DNA of 64,000 nt from positions 1 to 64,000 of the forward strand of contig CALUPD010000004.1 of assembly GCA_944322605.1 (NCBI GenBank). The letters run 5' to 3'. The notes under the pieces were generated by a model. It ran no database searches, was not told where the DNA came from, and saw only the letters and a list, made by a program, of their open reading frames with translations. Shown here one piece after another: positions 36,001 through 43,715 of the stretch (positions within the stretch are counted from its first letter, which is position 1; each line of letters starts with the position of its first letter). The position numbers and the translations under genes were made by a program. Source of the DNA: an uncultured Bacteroidales bacterium. Lineage in GTDB: Bacteria; Bacteroidota; Bacteroidia; Bacteroidales; UBA932.

Positions 36001-36176
36001 CTCGAAGGCTGGGCGGCGCGGGTAATCACTTCATTGCCTTTCACAGCATAGCCCAAAGACACGGTAACAGGAATGCCTTCTTCCACCATTGCCGCATCCG
36101 TTGCCGGATACTCGAATACGCATGAAGACAATCCGATTGCCGAAAGCGCAACATATAAGATTTTTAACAATTTCAT
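33051..36176 (-). CDS. Large fimbrial tip-like lipoprotein (DUF4906-type)
   Basis: About 1041 residues from MKLLKILYVALSAIGLSSC; the upstream in-frame extension overlaps the preceding gene, and the lipobox GLSSC sits correctly only with this start. The N-terminal half resembles the beta-sandwich of Bacteroidales fimbrial components (VTVSLGYAVKGNEVITRA). The C-terminus contains NPCPSGYRIPNMRELLIMTS and ends GETGYVRCVKDE, the pattern of DUF1566/FISUMP-like modules in surface adhesins. It is the last and longest gene of the fimbrial operon, the usual position of tip/adhesin subunits. Cell-surface display is inferred; the ligand is unknown. Confidence 0.78.
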   Translation of the reverse strand: MKLLKILYVALSAIGLSSCVFEYPATDAAMVEEGIPVTVSLGYAVKGNEVITRAAQPSSYEFRVVNLYVLIFSNDGSVHFQGFFDESSGLLANNGETATSGTVEFQTFSANNTTIVGIANVATGTLNTAYDIAKEDLDKITSLQELKALTMRMNSDAVSRGASFMMTGYAVNDPNMPATGDNIKINIPPGVEGGSTVPELSCTLRLERTDAKVSFKVHTEAPANSGWTDMSFTPYSWSVKRVPRETLLLPAGTGDFDTQGVRDDDYFDTDEYSFETSADNIGSDNEMVSNDCGFVFYMPENRKSPKQQIPGGDYSLREEKNKNYETDLTGRPGQQFENTDFAYANDNSTYVEMSGNLSYTKDGTVVNADLRFTVHLGHNSDTDANDYDTRRNTEYTYNVAIKGIDKIVVEVVSTDEENELRPGYEGDVVYSSNTVFELDSHYDRFLLELKKSEITDEMTFSVNTPYSKGMQDPYSEFDPVKYDVQDYKWIKFAINSDFGQSADNFVKYPGDQCYDDLELDDDGLPSGYDGHPSQARLLDIHQLIDRLKQESANPSSSIFDGNGTVWITAFVDENLYYDDPTVAGFNVDLSLWKTNVGKSDRQMHIIINSAKYSPDGASSLINSLYTFKQRAIKTVFNVDNDNLTKAWGLESFMENSDNGQGGRLSPQNAEAAAIAPSDMKNGRLNTIRMWEGKHWTDVLSTDGDVPYKLNDDYNSAMYACLMRNRDLNGDNVIDPEEVRWYLASIDQLTDIYLGEYALDQQSRLYPRNASDRPGGKSVYWHYVTSSYASPWKPYVLWSEEGAARGLYDRDGNSESSKGRNGDNYAYRCLRNLGLDIEKPDELPQELVTYKDNGDGSYTFDLSNMNPKSLRQYRTVGKLPNHDEQSETNLPYSSFTVSSTDASPVPNPVYEHGWIISNHEFSFSNAQQWADYQDINYNPCPSGYRIPNMRELLIMTSKLPAGAWKLYEAVCGNHIFGSYSGSSYATYMCQTAFSMCGDTPDDTPYTNQRQGYMWSMGADGVGTFWLRNNSGETGYVRCVKDE

Positions 36177-36186
36177 AACCGTCCTC

Positions 36187-37206
36187 CTAATCAAAATCCG
36201 GAACAGCAACGCTTTTTGCAGTCCACGGCGTGACTTCAAAATTTATCTTTATTGTCGATTCTGAACTTATCGAAGCAAATATGTTCACTTGCGTATTTCT
36301 CGCAATGTGATTGATCGGCGTGCCGGAATTGCTGTCGAACCTGGAAGGCAGGTATGTTTCCCCTTCTGTTTCGATGCCAAGCCGATAAGAATCGACATCC
36401 GAATTGCACGGATATATATAACATACATGCATAGCATCCGAAGAAGGAGGAATCCTGATTCCAAGATTTTCGTTTGCGCCGAAAATCAATGAAGCATATT
36501 GGGTACCGTCCGGCATGTCCTGGTTATAGCTTTCAAAAAGCCAGCAACGGTCGCTTATGAAGCCGGGATCGCCTGTTGCCTGCTCGTTATTTCCGTATCC
36601 GTATATTATCTTGTTAACGACTATTTCGGAAGATGTCGCGTTTGAAATAGTCAAATTAAGTTTTGCCACGGCCCTTTTTACAGGTATGTACACAGAACAG
36701 TTTTCAACAAGTTCTATGTCAGTATATCCGCTCATCGGCAAGCCGTTCCCGCTTCCCTCGATATCCGGCAAGGCCATAGGGAAATATTCAGCCCCGCCCT
36801 TGACATTCTGTATCAAAAGCTTTTCGGATGTAGCAAGTTCCGACAGAATCGCCTCGTCGGTATATTCTTTTCCAATGCTTTCCTCATTTATTATGACAAA
36901 AAAGCCGATCGGGCCTGTCGGCAAGTCATATATGCCTATGCCTTGCGACAACAAAGGCCTGGTGCTATCGTCATATTCGTACTTGTAATTCCTGATTATG
37001 CCTGAATCGCCTTTGTATACTACTATCCTCAACGTATTTATGCCTTCCGCTTCGAGCGCGTTCGGATCGTCCGCCGACATATAGCCGGGGTCTAACATGA
37101 TTTTGACGTCCGCTCTTCCGTCCGAAAGGCTCTCGCTGCGCGAACAACCTGCCGCAGCAGCGCACAGTGCAAGACAGACAATTGTATTTATCATTAAACG
37201 TTTCAT
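36187..37206 (-). CDS. Accessory fimbrillin-like lipoprotein
   Basis: About 339 residues from MKRLMINTIVCLALCAAAAGC, with the lipobox cysteine at residue 21; the longer in-frame start would overlap the preceding gene. The mature part is beta-rich (LRIVVYKGDSGIIRNYKYEYDD; CSVYIPVKRAVAKLNLTISN), like FimA/Mfa fimbrillins and their accessory subunits, which polymerise by donor-strand exchange after proteolytic trimming. It begins 8 bp after the stop of the Mfa2-like gene and is followed 10 bp later by the large tip-like gene. Precise subunit role unknown. Confidence 0.75.
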   Translation of the reverse strand: MKRLMINTIVCLALCAAAAGCSRSESLSDGRADVKIMLDPGYMSADDPNALEAEGINTLRIVVYKGDSGIIRNYKYEYDDSTRPLLSQGIGIYDLPTGPIGFFVIINEESIGKEYTDEAILSELATSEKLLIQNVKGGAEYFPMALPDIEGSGNGLPMSGYTDIELVENCSVYIPVKRAVAKLNLTISNATSSEIVVNKIIYGYGNNEQATGDPGFISDRCWLFESYNQDMPDGTQYASLIFGANENLGIRIPPSSDAMHVCYIYPCNSDVDSYRLGIETEGETYLPSRFDSNSGTPINHIARNTQVNIFASISSESTIKINFEVTPWTAKSVAVPDFD

Positions 37207-37214
37207 GACGATGC

Positions 37215-38117
37215 CTAAAATTCTGGGGTGACGTCGTTGATGAACCATTCAGGCAAAACAATATCGACATCGAATCCCGTAAACTTCACCATTATCGGCA
37301 AAAGAGCCTCCTGCCTGGTTATGTCGATTTCCGGATGGCGGGAAAGATAGTCAGAAACTGACATTGAAGCCATTTCGTCTCCTTCCGGGGAAACCACTTT
37401 CAGCACTAATTCCGTATCGTTTCCTTCTCTGACGAATTTCAAATCGTTCGAAACGATCATGTTCTTCTCCGCATCATAACCGAGCTCCGGCCGGATTACA
37501 CAGGGAACCTCGTCCATTACATTGTTTGTGAAATCCGTCCTGGCCTTGCCGTTTTCAAAATATATTTCATAACCGCCTGATGCCTTGCTGTGAGAATTCA
37601 CTGCTGCATCCGGCGACAAGCCGCTTATTTCCAATGATACATCGATATGCGAGCTTTCAAATTCAAGCGTATCCGCAAGCAGAGCCTGCGAACCCATTTC
37701 TATACGCAGATAACTCCAATAATTGTCGTCATGTCCTATGGACTCCCCTGATGCCGTATAATGCGGCGAGCCGAAATAGGAATTTTCAAGGTTATCTCCG
37801 ATTTTTATTTCGGTCTTGTCGTAATCGTTGGCGATAGCCACGATTTCGTATGTACCTGGATCAAGTTTAAATTCAGGGAAAACAAGGGTTTGGGCATCAG
37901 TTCCGTCATATGACAGAACATCTTGGAATTTACCGTTTTCATCGAATATATACAGGTCGACCTTGCTGATTTTCTCGAAAAACATGTCTGTTTCACCGTC
38001 GCCGGTGTAACTCATTTTCAAGGAAACCCTGTAGCAATCGTCCAAATCCTCCCATACGCACCCGGTAAATAATGCCGCTGCGAGGACACAGGATAACATA
38101 TTGATTATTTTTTTCAT
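37215..38117 (-). CDS. FimB/Mfa2-family fimbrial anchor lipoprotein
   Basis: About 300 residues from MKKIINMLSCVLAAALFTGC (ATG 38115-38117), lipobox FTGC. The following CVWEDLDDCYRVSLKMSY is the typical first strand of Mfa2/FimB proteins, which anchor the fimbrial base in the outer membrane and limit length. VDLYIFDENGKF and KLDPGTYEIVAIAND are further family blocks. A strong terminator-like hairpin lies between this gene and the major fimbrillin upstream. Family assignment is good; partner specificity is inferred from the operon. Confidence 0.85.
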   Translation of the reverse strand: MKKIINMLSCVLAAALFTGCVWEDLDDCYRVSLKMSYTGDGETDMFFEKISKVDLYIFDENGKFQDVLSYDGTDAQTLVFPEFKLDPGTYEIVAIANDYDKTEIKIGDNLENSYFGSPHYTASGESIGHDDNYWSYLRIEMGSQALLADTLEFESSHIDVSLEISGLSPDAAVNSHSKASGGYEIYFENGKARTDFTNNVMDEVPCVIRPELGYDAEKNMIVSNDLKFVREGNDTELVLKVVSPEGDEMASMSVSDYLSRHPEIDITRQEALLPIMVKFTGFDVDIVLPEWFINDVTPEF

Positions 38118-38137
38118 TGCCGCTGTATATATTTTGT

Positions 38138-38183
38138 AAAAAAACGCAGAGCCTGCATGCCCGCAACGGTAGCAGGCCCTGCG
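38138..38183 (-). terminator. Intra-operon terminator after the major fimbrillin gene
   Basis: On the minus strand the stem CGCAGggCCTGC / GCAGGctCTGCG is followed by seven T. It lies 78 bp past the major fimbrillin stop and 20 bp ahead of the Mfa2-like ATG. Partial readthrough would make the main subunit in excess over anchor and tip. Confidence 0.8.
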
Positions 38184-38260
38184 TCGGTATTGTTTCTGTT
38201 TCCCGGAAAGCGGAAGCATACGGGCTTGCGCCTGAGCCCCGCCCGGGATAAATTCGTCAA

Positions 38261-39352
38261 TTAAAATTCTACGGTCACATCGTTGATAGTCCACTGCTGA
38301 ACTTCAACAGTCGCCTGTACTGCTATAGTCGTTTCACCTGTAGGGTCCGGAGAGAATGCTTCATCTGGAACCTGCATGCTTGTAATCCTGTAGATGTTGC
38401 CAGGAACGAAGCTTGACACAGGAGAACCGTCCTTTTTGAACGCTTTGACAGTAGCGTAACGGAACTGGTCTGTAACATTTGCGCTAGGATCTTTCATCGT
38501 GCCTTTGAACATGAGTTTCAATGCAGGCATGTTTTCGCAAAGAGGAATATTGTAAGCATATGCCTTTCCTGTTTCCTTAGGGAATACAGCTTCTTCTGCA
38601 AGGAAATCTTCACCTACGTTCTGCTCGCCTATCTGGTCTTTCCACTGTGCAAGAGCGTCTGCGAACGAATTGTCTGCAACGGTATTTGCAACACCGGTAG
38701 TGTAAGGGTATGCGTAATTAACGCTGTTTGAAATGCCGTCCATGTAGATTCCGCAGAATGTCAGCTGGCTGTAAAGGCAATCTTCCGGTTCATGAGTAGG
38801 AGCATGGGTTATGCCTTTTACTTCGATCCTTGCGAAAGGAATGTTGGCAGTCACTGTGCCTGTATAAAGGTCGTACTGATGATCGGCATTTTCATAAGAT
38901 CCTGTAAGAGTGAATCCGCTTACATCTGTCTTGCCGTATGCTTCCATGGTAGCGGCAGTGAAATCAGCAACACTGTTGAAATTGGTATAAGTACCTACAT
39001 AAGATTCCGTGTTATTGTTTACTTTCACTTCGAAAGAAGAAAATCCTTCTACATTGAAAAATACAAGGTTGCTTGCTTCTTCCGTTCCTGCAACGCTGAT
39101 CCATTTGTTAGCCGCAGCGTTGTCGCCTTCCCTTTCAGCGCTTGTAGCATTAAGCCTTACGAACATGCTGCTTACCGTAATCTGGGTGGAAGCGTCCTGG
39201 GTACCGTCCTGAACAGCTTTCGTGTTAGGAACGACTACATTTACATTCAAAGCGATAGGACCGTCGAATCCTTTTGTTTCTTGCTTTGAACATGATGCCA
39301 GCGATAGCCCGGCTACTGCCAGCACGAATAAGTTTCTAAAATTCAGTTTCAT
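38261..39352 (-). CDS. Major fimbrillin-like lipoprotein (FimA/Mfa1-type)
   Basis: A 363-residue predicted lipoprotein, signal sequence ending LSLASC (Cys21). The mature protein starts with a beta strand (PIALNVNVVVPNTKAVQDG) and the P-N-T-K-A segment resembles the gingipain-type processing region of fimbrillins. The C-terminus ends in a hydrophobic alternating strand (TVEVQQWTINDVTVEF), as needed for strand exchange. It is followed by an intra-operon terminator, consistent with being the most abundant product. Gene order and size indicate the shaft subunit. Confidence 0.8.
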   Translation of the reverse strand: MKLNFRNLFVLAVAGLSLASCSKQETKGFDGPIALNVNVVVPNTKAVQDGTQDASTQITVSSMFVRLNATSAEREGDNAAANKWISVAGTEEASNLVFFNVEGFSSFEVKVNNNTESYVGTYTNFNSVADFTAATMEAYGKTDVSGFTLTGSYENADHQYDLYTGTVTANIPFARIEVKGITHAPTHEPEDCLYSQLTFCGIYMDGISNSVNYAYPYTTGVANTVADNSFADALAQWKDQIGEQNVGEDFLAEEAVFPKETGKAYAYNIPLCENMPALKLMFKGTMKDPSANVTDQFRYATVKAFKKDGSPVSSFVPGNIYRITSMQVPDEAFSPDPTGETTIAVQATVEVQQWTINDVTVEF

Positions 39353-39364
39353 AAATAATTGATT

Positions 39365-40807
39365 TTATAGTTGGTTCATTACATTGGTTAATTCTTCCAT
39401 ATTGCGGGCCGCGTCTTCGCTGCCGGCCTGTGCCGCTTCGCCCAAAAACCTTTCGGCTTTTTCATAATCGCCTGCGAGGGCATAGGCCACGCCGAGCGCG
39501 TTAAGGCTGCCTGCCGTCCGCCCGGCTTTTTCCAATATTTCTATTGCCTCGGCATATTTCCCGTCTCCTATCAGATATGAAGCCGCGTTCGCTGCCGCCT
39601 GTCCGTTTTCAGGACAGTACTGCGCGGTCATCATTATTACGGATTCGAACTTCTCGGTTCCTTCGCCGTACATTTGGGCGACAGTATACATCTCGTATGC
39701 GCTGAGGAGCTGAGGCGAAACTTTCATCATTTCAGCAGACGCTTCAGGGGTGAATTTCATCACGTCGTATTCCACTTCGCATTCGATTCTCCTTATGTTT
39801 TCCAGTATTTCCGTAAGCTCGCCCATTCCTTCGCTGTAAAGGGCCCTTATCTTCTGTTCTTCCGCATCGCCCGGCTCATCCGTGCTGTCGATTATGGCAA
39901 GCAGTTCGTTGCGATGAGGAAGGTCCTCGTTTTCTATTACAGCCTTTCTGAACGAAGCCCAGTCTTCGCCTGCGTACTTGTAGCTGACTTCCACGCCCGT
40001 ATTAAGCGAAGACATGTAATTCGCGAAATTCTTCGCACGGTTGCCTGACAGCCTGTAGTTGTACATCAGAGGGCCGTCGGGAGAAGCGTAACCTACGACA
40101 GATATGCTCTTGAGTTCAAGATACTCGTCCGCAAGGATGCTCTCGATTTTCTTCTTCATGCCATCCAGCACTGCGGCATTGTCCATGTAGTCTTTTTCGA
40201 GTTCATAACTGTCGATCCTGAAATTCAGGTTCACGCGTATCTTTTCGACACGTATCTTGCTTTCTTCGGCAGGCATCGCGACCGGAACCGCATAATCAGG
40301 GACATACTTAGGGATTATATTGTCCATAATAGGATAATACCCGTCGCTTTCGGTACACTGCGCGCATCCCGTGACTTTCTGTCCCAGCACCAGGCTGCCT
40401 TCGAGCATGCGGCGGTCGTAATCAAGGTCAGCATCGTATTTTATGATATTGCCGTCGATTTTCTTGTAGACGTAAACGCTTTCTTCGGGCCTTGCCTGGC
40501 TGCCTGCCAGCTTATTGTCCCTTGAAATAGCCTTGTGCCTCGTTTTTCCATCGATGCTGAACGGTTCCAGCCTTATCGTGTCCTTCCCGTCTGCGGAAAT
40601 TATGGCAGGAGTGACTAAAATCGTATGCTGGGTCTTTACTTTCAATGAATCCACATCGAATACTATTTCCACATGCACCTTCCTGTCCGCCGACGAGACA
40701 TTGCACAAAGCGGTCTTTATAGCTTCGGAATACGGCGTGCCTGCGGCCAAGCTGGCGCAGACCGACATGGCCGATAACAAATCCAATATTTTCAATCCGT
40801 TTTTCAT
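39365..40807 (-). CDS. DUF3868/OmpA-like periplasmic protein with TPR-type end
   Basis: A 480-residue secreted protein. The N-terminal part (VHVEIVFDVDSLKVKTQHTILVTPAI) matches DUF3868, a domain found in Bacteroidales fimbrial operons. The middle (YLELKSISVVGYASPDGPLMYNYRLSGNRAKNFANYM split across an OmpA-like peptidoglycan-binding fold) and C-terminal TPR-like helices (EAIEILEKAGRTAGSLNALGVAYALAGDYEKAERFL) follow. It precedes the major fimbrillin by 12 bp. It probably links the fimbrial base to the periplasm or peptidoglycan. Confidence 0.78.
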   Translation of the reverse strand: MKNGLKILDLLSAMSVCASLAAGTPYSEAIKTALCNVSSADRKVHVEIVFDVDSLKVKTQHTILVTPAIISADGKDTIRLEPFSIDGKTRHKAISRDNKLAGSQARPEESVYVYKKIDGNIIKYDADLDYDRRMLEGSLVLGQKVTGCAQCTESDGYYPIMDNIIPKYVPDYAVPVAMPAEESKIRVEKIRVNLNFRIDSYELEKDYMDNAAVLDGMKKKIESILADEYLELKSISVVGYASPDGPLMYNYRLSGNRAKNFANYMSSLNTGVEVSYKYAGEDWASFRKAVIENEDLPHRNELLAIIDSTDEPGDAEEQKIRALYSEGMGELTEILENIRRIECEVEYDVMKFTPEASAEMMKVSPQLLSAYEMYTVAQMYGEGTEKFESVIMMTAQYCPENGQAAANAASYLIGDGKYAEAIEILEKAGRTAGSLNALGVAYALAGDYEKAERFLGEAAQAGSEDAARNMEELTNVMNQL

Positions 40808-40817
40808 ATTTTCCTAA

Positions 40818-41384
40818 CTATTTAATCAAGAACACTATGGATACCGAAAGCTTGGTCAGCCCGAAATAATCCTTGTGGAAATTTCCCTGCAAGGTCCCGC
40901 ATTCCACGCATTCGAACCTGTCGAAATCGGAACCTATGTACCCGACACCGATTTCGGCCTCTATATTCCACCTGTCGCCGATGATCCATGAATAGCCGTA
41001 GCCTATTCCGGCCCCGTAGTACCAGCCCTGGTTACGGTACCGGTAAAGGTTTTCCATGATTCCGAACGGCAACTTTATGCCGCCGGCATTGAATTGTCCC
41101 CCGTGAAGATGAAGTCCGAAGAAGTGGCCGTTGAATTTTTCGCACAGCCAGTACCTTGCTTCAGGCTGTACAAGGAAATGCCTCATTTTTGTGTTTTCCG
41201 CATAATCCCACGCATTATAGTTGCCTGAAATGTCCAAAGACCATTTCGGCGCAAGCCCTACTTCCACCCCGAGATTCACCGTCCCGGTCATATCATAAAG
41301 AAGGTTGGTCTTGACCCCTACCTTCTGTCCCCATGCGGATATTGCGAGGCACATTAATGGAAATATCAACAAAAATTTCTTCAT
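40818..41384 (-). CDS. DUF3575 outer-membrane protein
   Basis: About 188 residues from MKKFLLIFPLMCLAISAWG, with a signal peptide cleaved after AWG or AWGQ. The rest is a small beta barrel typical of DUF3575 (VGVKTNLLYDMTGTVNLGVEVGL, then GNYNAWDY, YRNQGWYYGAGIGYGYSWI), ending in alternating hydrophobic strand SVSIVFLIK. DUF3575 and DUF3868 genes regularly open Bacteroidales fimbrial operons. It is the first gene, about 180 bp downstream of the predicted promoter. Confidence 0.82.
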   Translation of the reverse strand: MKKFLLIFPLMCLAISAWGQKVGVKTNLLYDMTGTVNLGVEVGLAPKWSLDISGNYNAWDYAENTKMRHFLVQPEARYWLCEKFNGHFFGLHLHGGQFNAGGIKLPFGIMENLYRYRNQGWYYGAGIGYGYSWIIGDRWNIEAEIGVGYIGSDFDRFECVECGTLQGNFHKDYFGLTKLSVSIVFLIK

Positions 41385-41532
41385 AACACCAGCACTTACA
41401 TGCATTTATTAATCTTATTCACCTTAGAGGACACAAAACCGCATCCAACGCGAATCATTGAATGCTTATAACCGGTCTTCGTTTAGGTTGCAATACTTTG
41501 CCGCTTTATTAAAACAACTCAAATAATACTTT

Positions 41533-41555
41533 CTGCCTCTTATCAAGAGGTAGAA
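41533..41555 (-). repeat. Left inverted copy of fimbrial palindrome repeat
   Basis: CCTCTTATCAAGAGG with flanks. On the minus strand it reads TTCTACCTCTTGATAAGAG then GCAG, sharing 20 contiguous bases with the copy at 41730-41760, in inverted orientation as judged from the asymmetric GAT centre. Confidence 0.7.
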
Positions 41556-41569
41556 TATTTATTTGGGTG

Positions 41570-41601
41570 CAAATTAAAGATTTTTTATAATTAAAAGCAA
41601 A
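41570..41601 (-). promoter_or_regulatory. Candidate fimbrial operon promoter between palindromes
   Basis: On the minus strand: TTTG (41601-41598), 20-bp spacer, TTAATTTG (41577-41570), one mismatch from the Bacteroidales consensus. It points at the fimbrial operon, so this orientation would be ON. Confidence 0.5.
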
Positions 41602-41729
41602 TTATTTTAATAAAAACTTTCAAATTGAAAGCACTGCAACCTTACAATTCGACAGTCCGCAATATATTGCAAATCTTTATGCAAGAAAAAGAAAATAGCC
41701 CTGAATCACAGCATTTTCTCGTACAGTAG

Positions 41730-41829
41730 CCGTTCCGCCTCTTGATAAGAGGCAGAACGGTTTTGCTGAATTTTTCATACAAACTTCGAATTTTAAACAA
41801 GTTCCGCCTCTTGATAAGAGGCGGAACGG
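41730..41829 (+). repeat. Two direct copies of fimbrial palindrome repeat
   Basis: Copies at 41730-41760 and 41801-41829, 70 bp apart. The second is a perfect palindrome, GTTCCGCCTCTT-GAT-AAGAGGCGGAAC; the first has one mismatch in the right arm. They are in the opposite orientation to the copy at 41533-41555. Confidence 0.8.
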
Positions 41830-41891
41830 TTTTCAATAAAAACACTGCCGATTTTTCCGCCCTTGAACCGGGATTTGTCGAAATTTTGAAT

Positions 41892-41930
41892 AAAAAAGCC
41901 CGGCAATGCCAAAATCCGGCATTGCTGGGC
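41892..41930 (-). terminator. Rho-independent terminator of pckA
   Basis: GCCCGGCAATGCC pairs with GGCATTGCtGGGC, followed on the minus strand by a T run. It lies 30 bp beyond the pckA stop, so the palindromes further downstream are not needed as its terminator. Confidence 0.88.
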
Positions 41931-41960
41931 AAAATATTATGGAAACTAAAATCTATCCGC

Positions 41961-43565
41961 TTAGAGTCTCGGACCGGCAGCCACAAGTGATTTGCCGAGT
42001 TCGTTTCCTGTGAATTTTTCGAAGTTCTTGATGAACCTTCCTGCAAGATCCTTGGCTTTTGCTTCCCATTCTTCAGGTTTCGCGTATGTATTGCGAGGAT
42101 CGAGGATGTTGGTATCCACGTTAGGAAGAGCCTTAGGAATTTCAAGGTTGAACATAGGTATTACCGATGTTTCAGCCCTGTCCATCGAGCCGTCGAGTAT
42201 CGCATCGATGATAGCACGGGTATCTTTTATGGAAATACGTTTTCCTGTTCCGTTCCATCCCGTGTTCACAAGGTATGCTGTCGCATTGCTTGCTTTCATT
42301 CTTTTTACGAGCTCTTCGCCGTATTTGGTAGGATGAAGAGAAAGGAATGCTGCGCCGAAACATGCAGAGAATGTAGGAGTAGGCTCGGTGATTCCCCTTT
42401 CGGTTCCTGCCAGCTTGGCGGTAAATCCGCTGAGGAAGTAATACTGGGTCTGTTCAGGATTCAGCTTCGAAACAGGAGGAAGCACTCCGAACGCGTCTGC
42501 CGTAAGGAATATCACCTTCTTTGCAGGACCTGCCTTCGAAACAGGCTTCACTATGTTGTCGATATGGTAGATAGGATAAGATACGCGGGTGTTTTCCGTA
42601 ACGCTCTTGTCATTGAAATCTATCTTTCCGTTCGCGTCTACTGTCACATTTTCCAAAAGGGCGTCCCTTCTGATAGCGTTGTAGATGTCAGGTTCGTTTT
42701 CCTTGCTGAGGTTGATGACTTTTGCATAGCAGCCGCCTTCGAAGTTGAACACGCCTTCGTCGTCCCAGCCGTGTTCGTCGTCGCCGATGAGCTTGCGCTT
42801 AGGGTCGGTCGAAAGCGTAGTCTTGCCCGTTCCGGAAAGTCCGAAGAAGATAGCCGTATCGCCGTCTTTTCCTACGTTTGCGGAACAGTGCATGGAAGCT
42901 ATTCCCTTGAGCGGAAGAAGGTAGTTCATGTACGAGAACATTCCTTTCTTCATTTCGCCGCCGTACCATGTATTGAGGATGACCTGCATCTTTTCAGTAA
43001 GGTTGAACACGGTAGCTGTTTCCGAATTCAAGCCGAGTTCCTTGTAGTTTTCCACTTTTGCCTTCGATGCGTTAAGGCATACGAAATCAGGTTCTCCGTA
43101 ATTAGCAAGTTCTTCTTCCGTAGGACGGATGAACATGTTTTTCACGAAATGGGCCTGCCAAGCGACTTCCATAATGAAACGGATTTTCAGGCGGGTATTT
43201 TCATTTGCGCCGCAGAAAGTATCCATCACGTAAAGCTTCTTTCCTGAAAGCTGTTTCGCAGCTATCTTCTTCAGCTCGTTCCATGAAGACTGCGAAAGAG
43301 GCTTGTTGTCGTTCTTATATGCATCGGATGTCCACCATATGGTATTTTCCGTTGTAGCGTCCTTTACGAAGAATTTATCCTTAGGAGACCTGCCTGTGTA
43401 GATGCCTGTCATTACGTTTACTGCCCCGAGTTCCGTAACCTGGCCTTTTTCATATCCTTCAAGGGCAGGATTCGTTTCGTCTGCGTATAACTGATCATAG
43501 CTCGGATTGTGCATGATCTCGGTAACACCTGTGATACCGTACTTGGTTAAATCTAAATTTGCCAT
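41961..43565 (-). CDS. pckA: Phosphoenolpyruvate carboxykinase (ATP)
   Basis: A 534-residue ATP-type PEPCK. Kinase-1a motif [11 protein letters not shown], metal-binding [12 protein letters not shown], and [25 protein letters not shown] are all present. In fermentative Bacteroidales the enzyme usually runs from PEP toward oxaloacetate, fixing CO2 and making ATP on the route to succinate. Single gene with its own terminator, divergent from recQ. Confidence 0.97.
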   Translation of the reverse strand: MANLDLTKYGITGVTEIMHNPSYDQLYADETNPALEGYEKGQVTELGAVNVMTGIYTGRSPKDKFFVKDATTENTIWWTSDAYKNDNKPLSQSSWNELKKIAAKQLSGKKLYVMDTFCGANENTRLKIRFIMEVAWQAHFVKNMFIRPTEEELANYGEPDFVCLNASKAKVENYKELGLNSETATVFNLTEKMQVILNTWYGGEMKKGMFSYMNYLLPLKGIASMHCSANVGKDGDTAIFFGLSGTGKTTLSTDPKRKLIGDDEHGWDDEGVFNFEGGCYAKVINLSKENEPDIYNAIRRDALLENVTVDANGKIDFNDKSVTENTRVSYPIYHIDNIVKPVSKAGPAKKVIFLTADAFGVLPPVSKLNPEQTQYYFLSGFTAKLAGTERGITEPTPTFSACFGAAFLSLHPTKYGEELVKRMKASNATAYLVNTGWNGTGKRISIKDTRAIIDAILDGSMDRAETSVIPMFNLEIPKALPNVDTNILDPRNTYAKPEEWEAKAKDLAGRFIKNFEKFTGNELGKSLVAAGPRL

Positions 43566-43715
43566 TAATTCTATGTTTTATTATTATATCCTAATTGTAA
43601 AAACTCAAACGGGATCGTTTCAGCAGAGCAGCGGCCTTTGTATTTCCCGCAATAATTTTGCCAAACTTCTATTTTTTGTGCTAATTTAGCATACATATAA
43701 TTTCCGGGTGCAAAT

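Larger units (their letters stand above)
41385..41960. other. Fimbrial promoter region with repeated palindromes
   Basis: 576 bp without a gene. It contains, from left to right: a leader of about 150 bp, one copy of a palindromic repeat, an A+T-rich segment with a leftward promoter, two further palindrome copies, and the pckA terminator. Separate entries give coordinates. Confidence 0.6.

Noticed and set aside
41533..41829. CRISPR-like repeats
   Set aside because: Only three copies, in mixed orientation, with uneven spacing, palindromic cores and no cas genes nearby.
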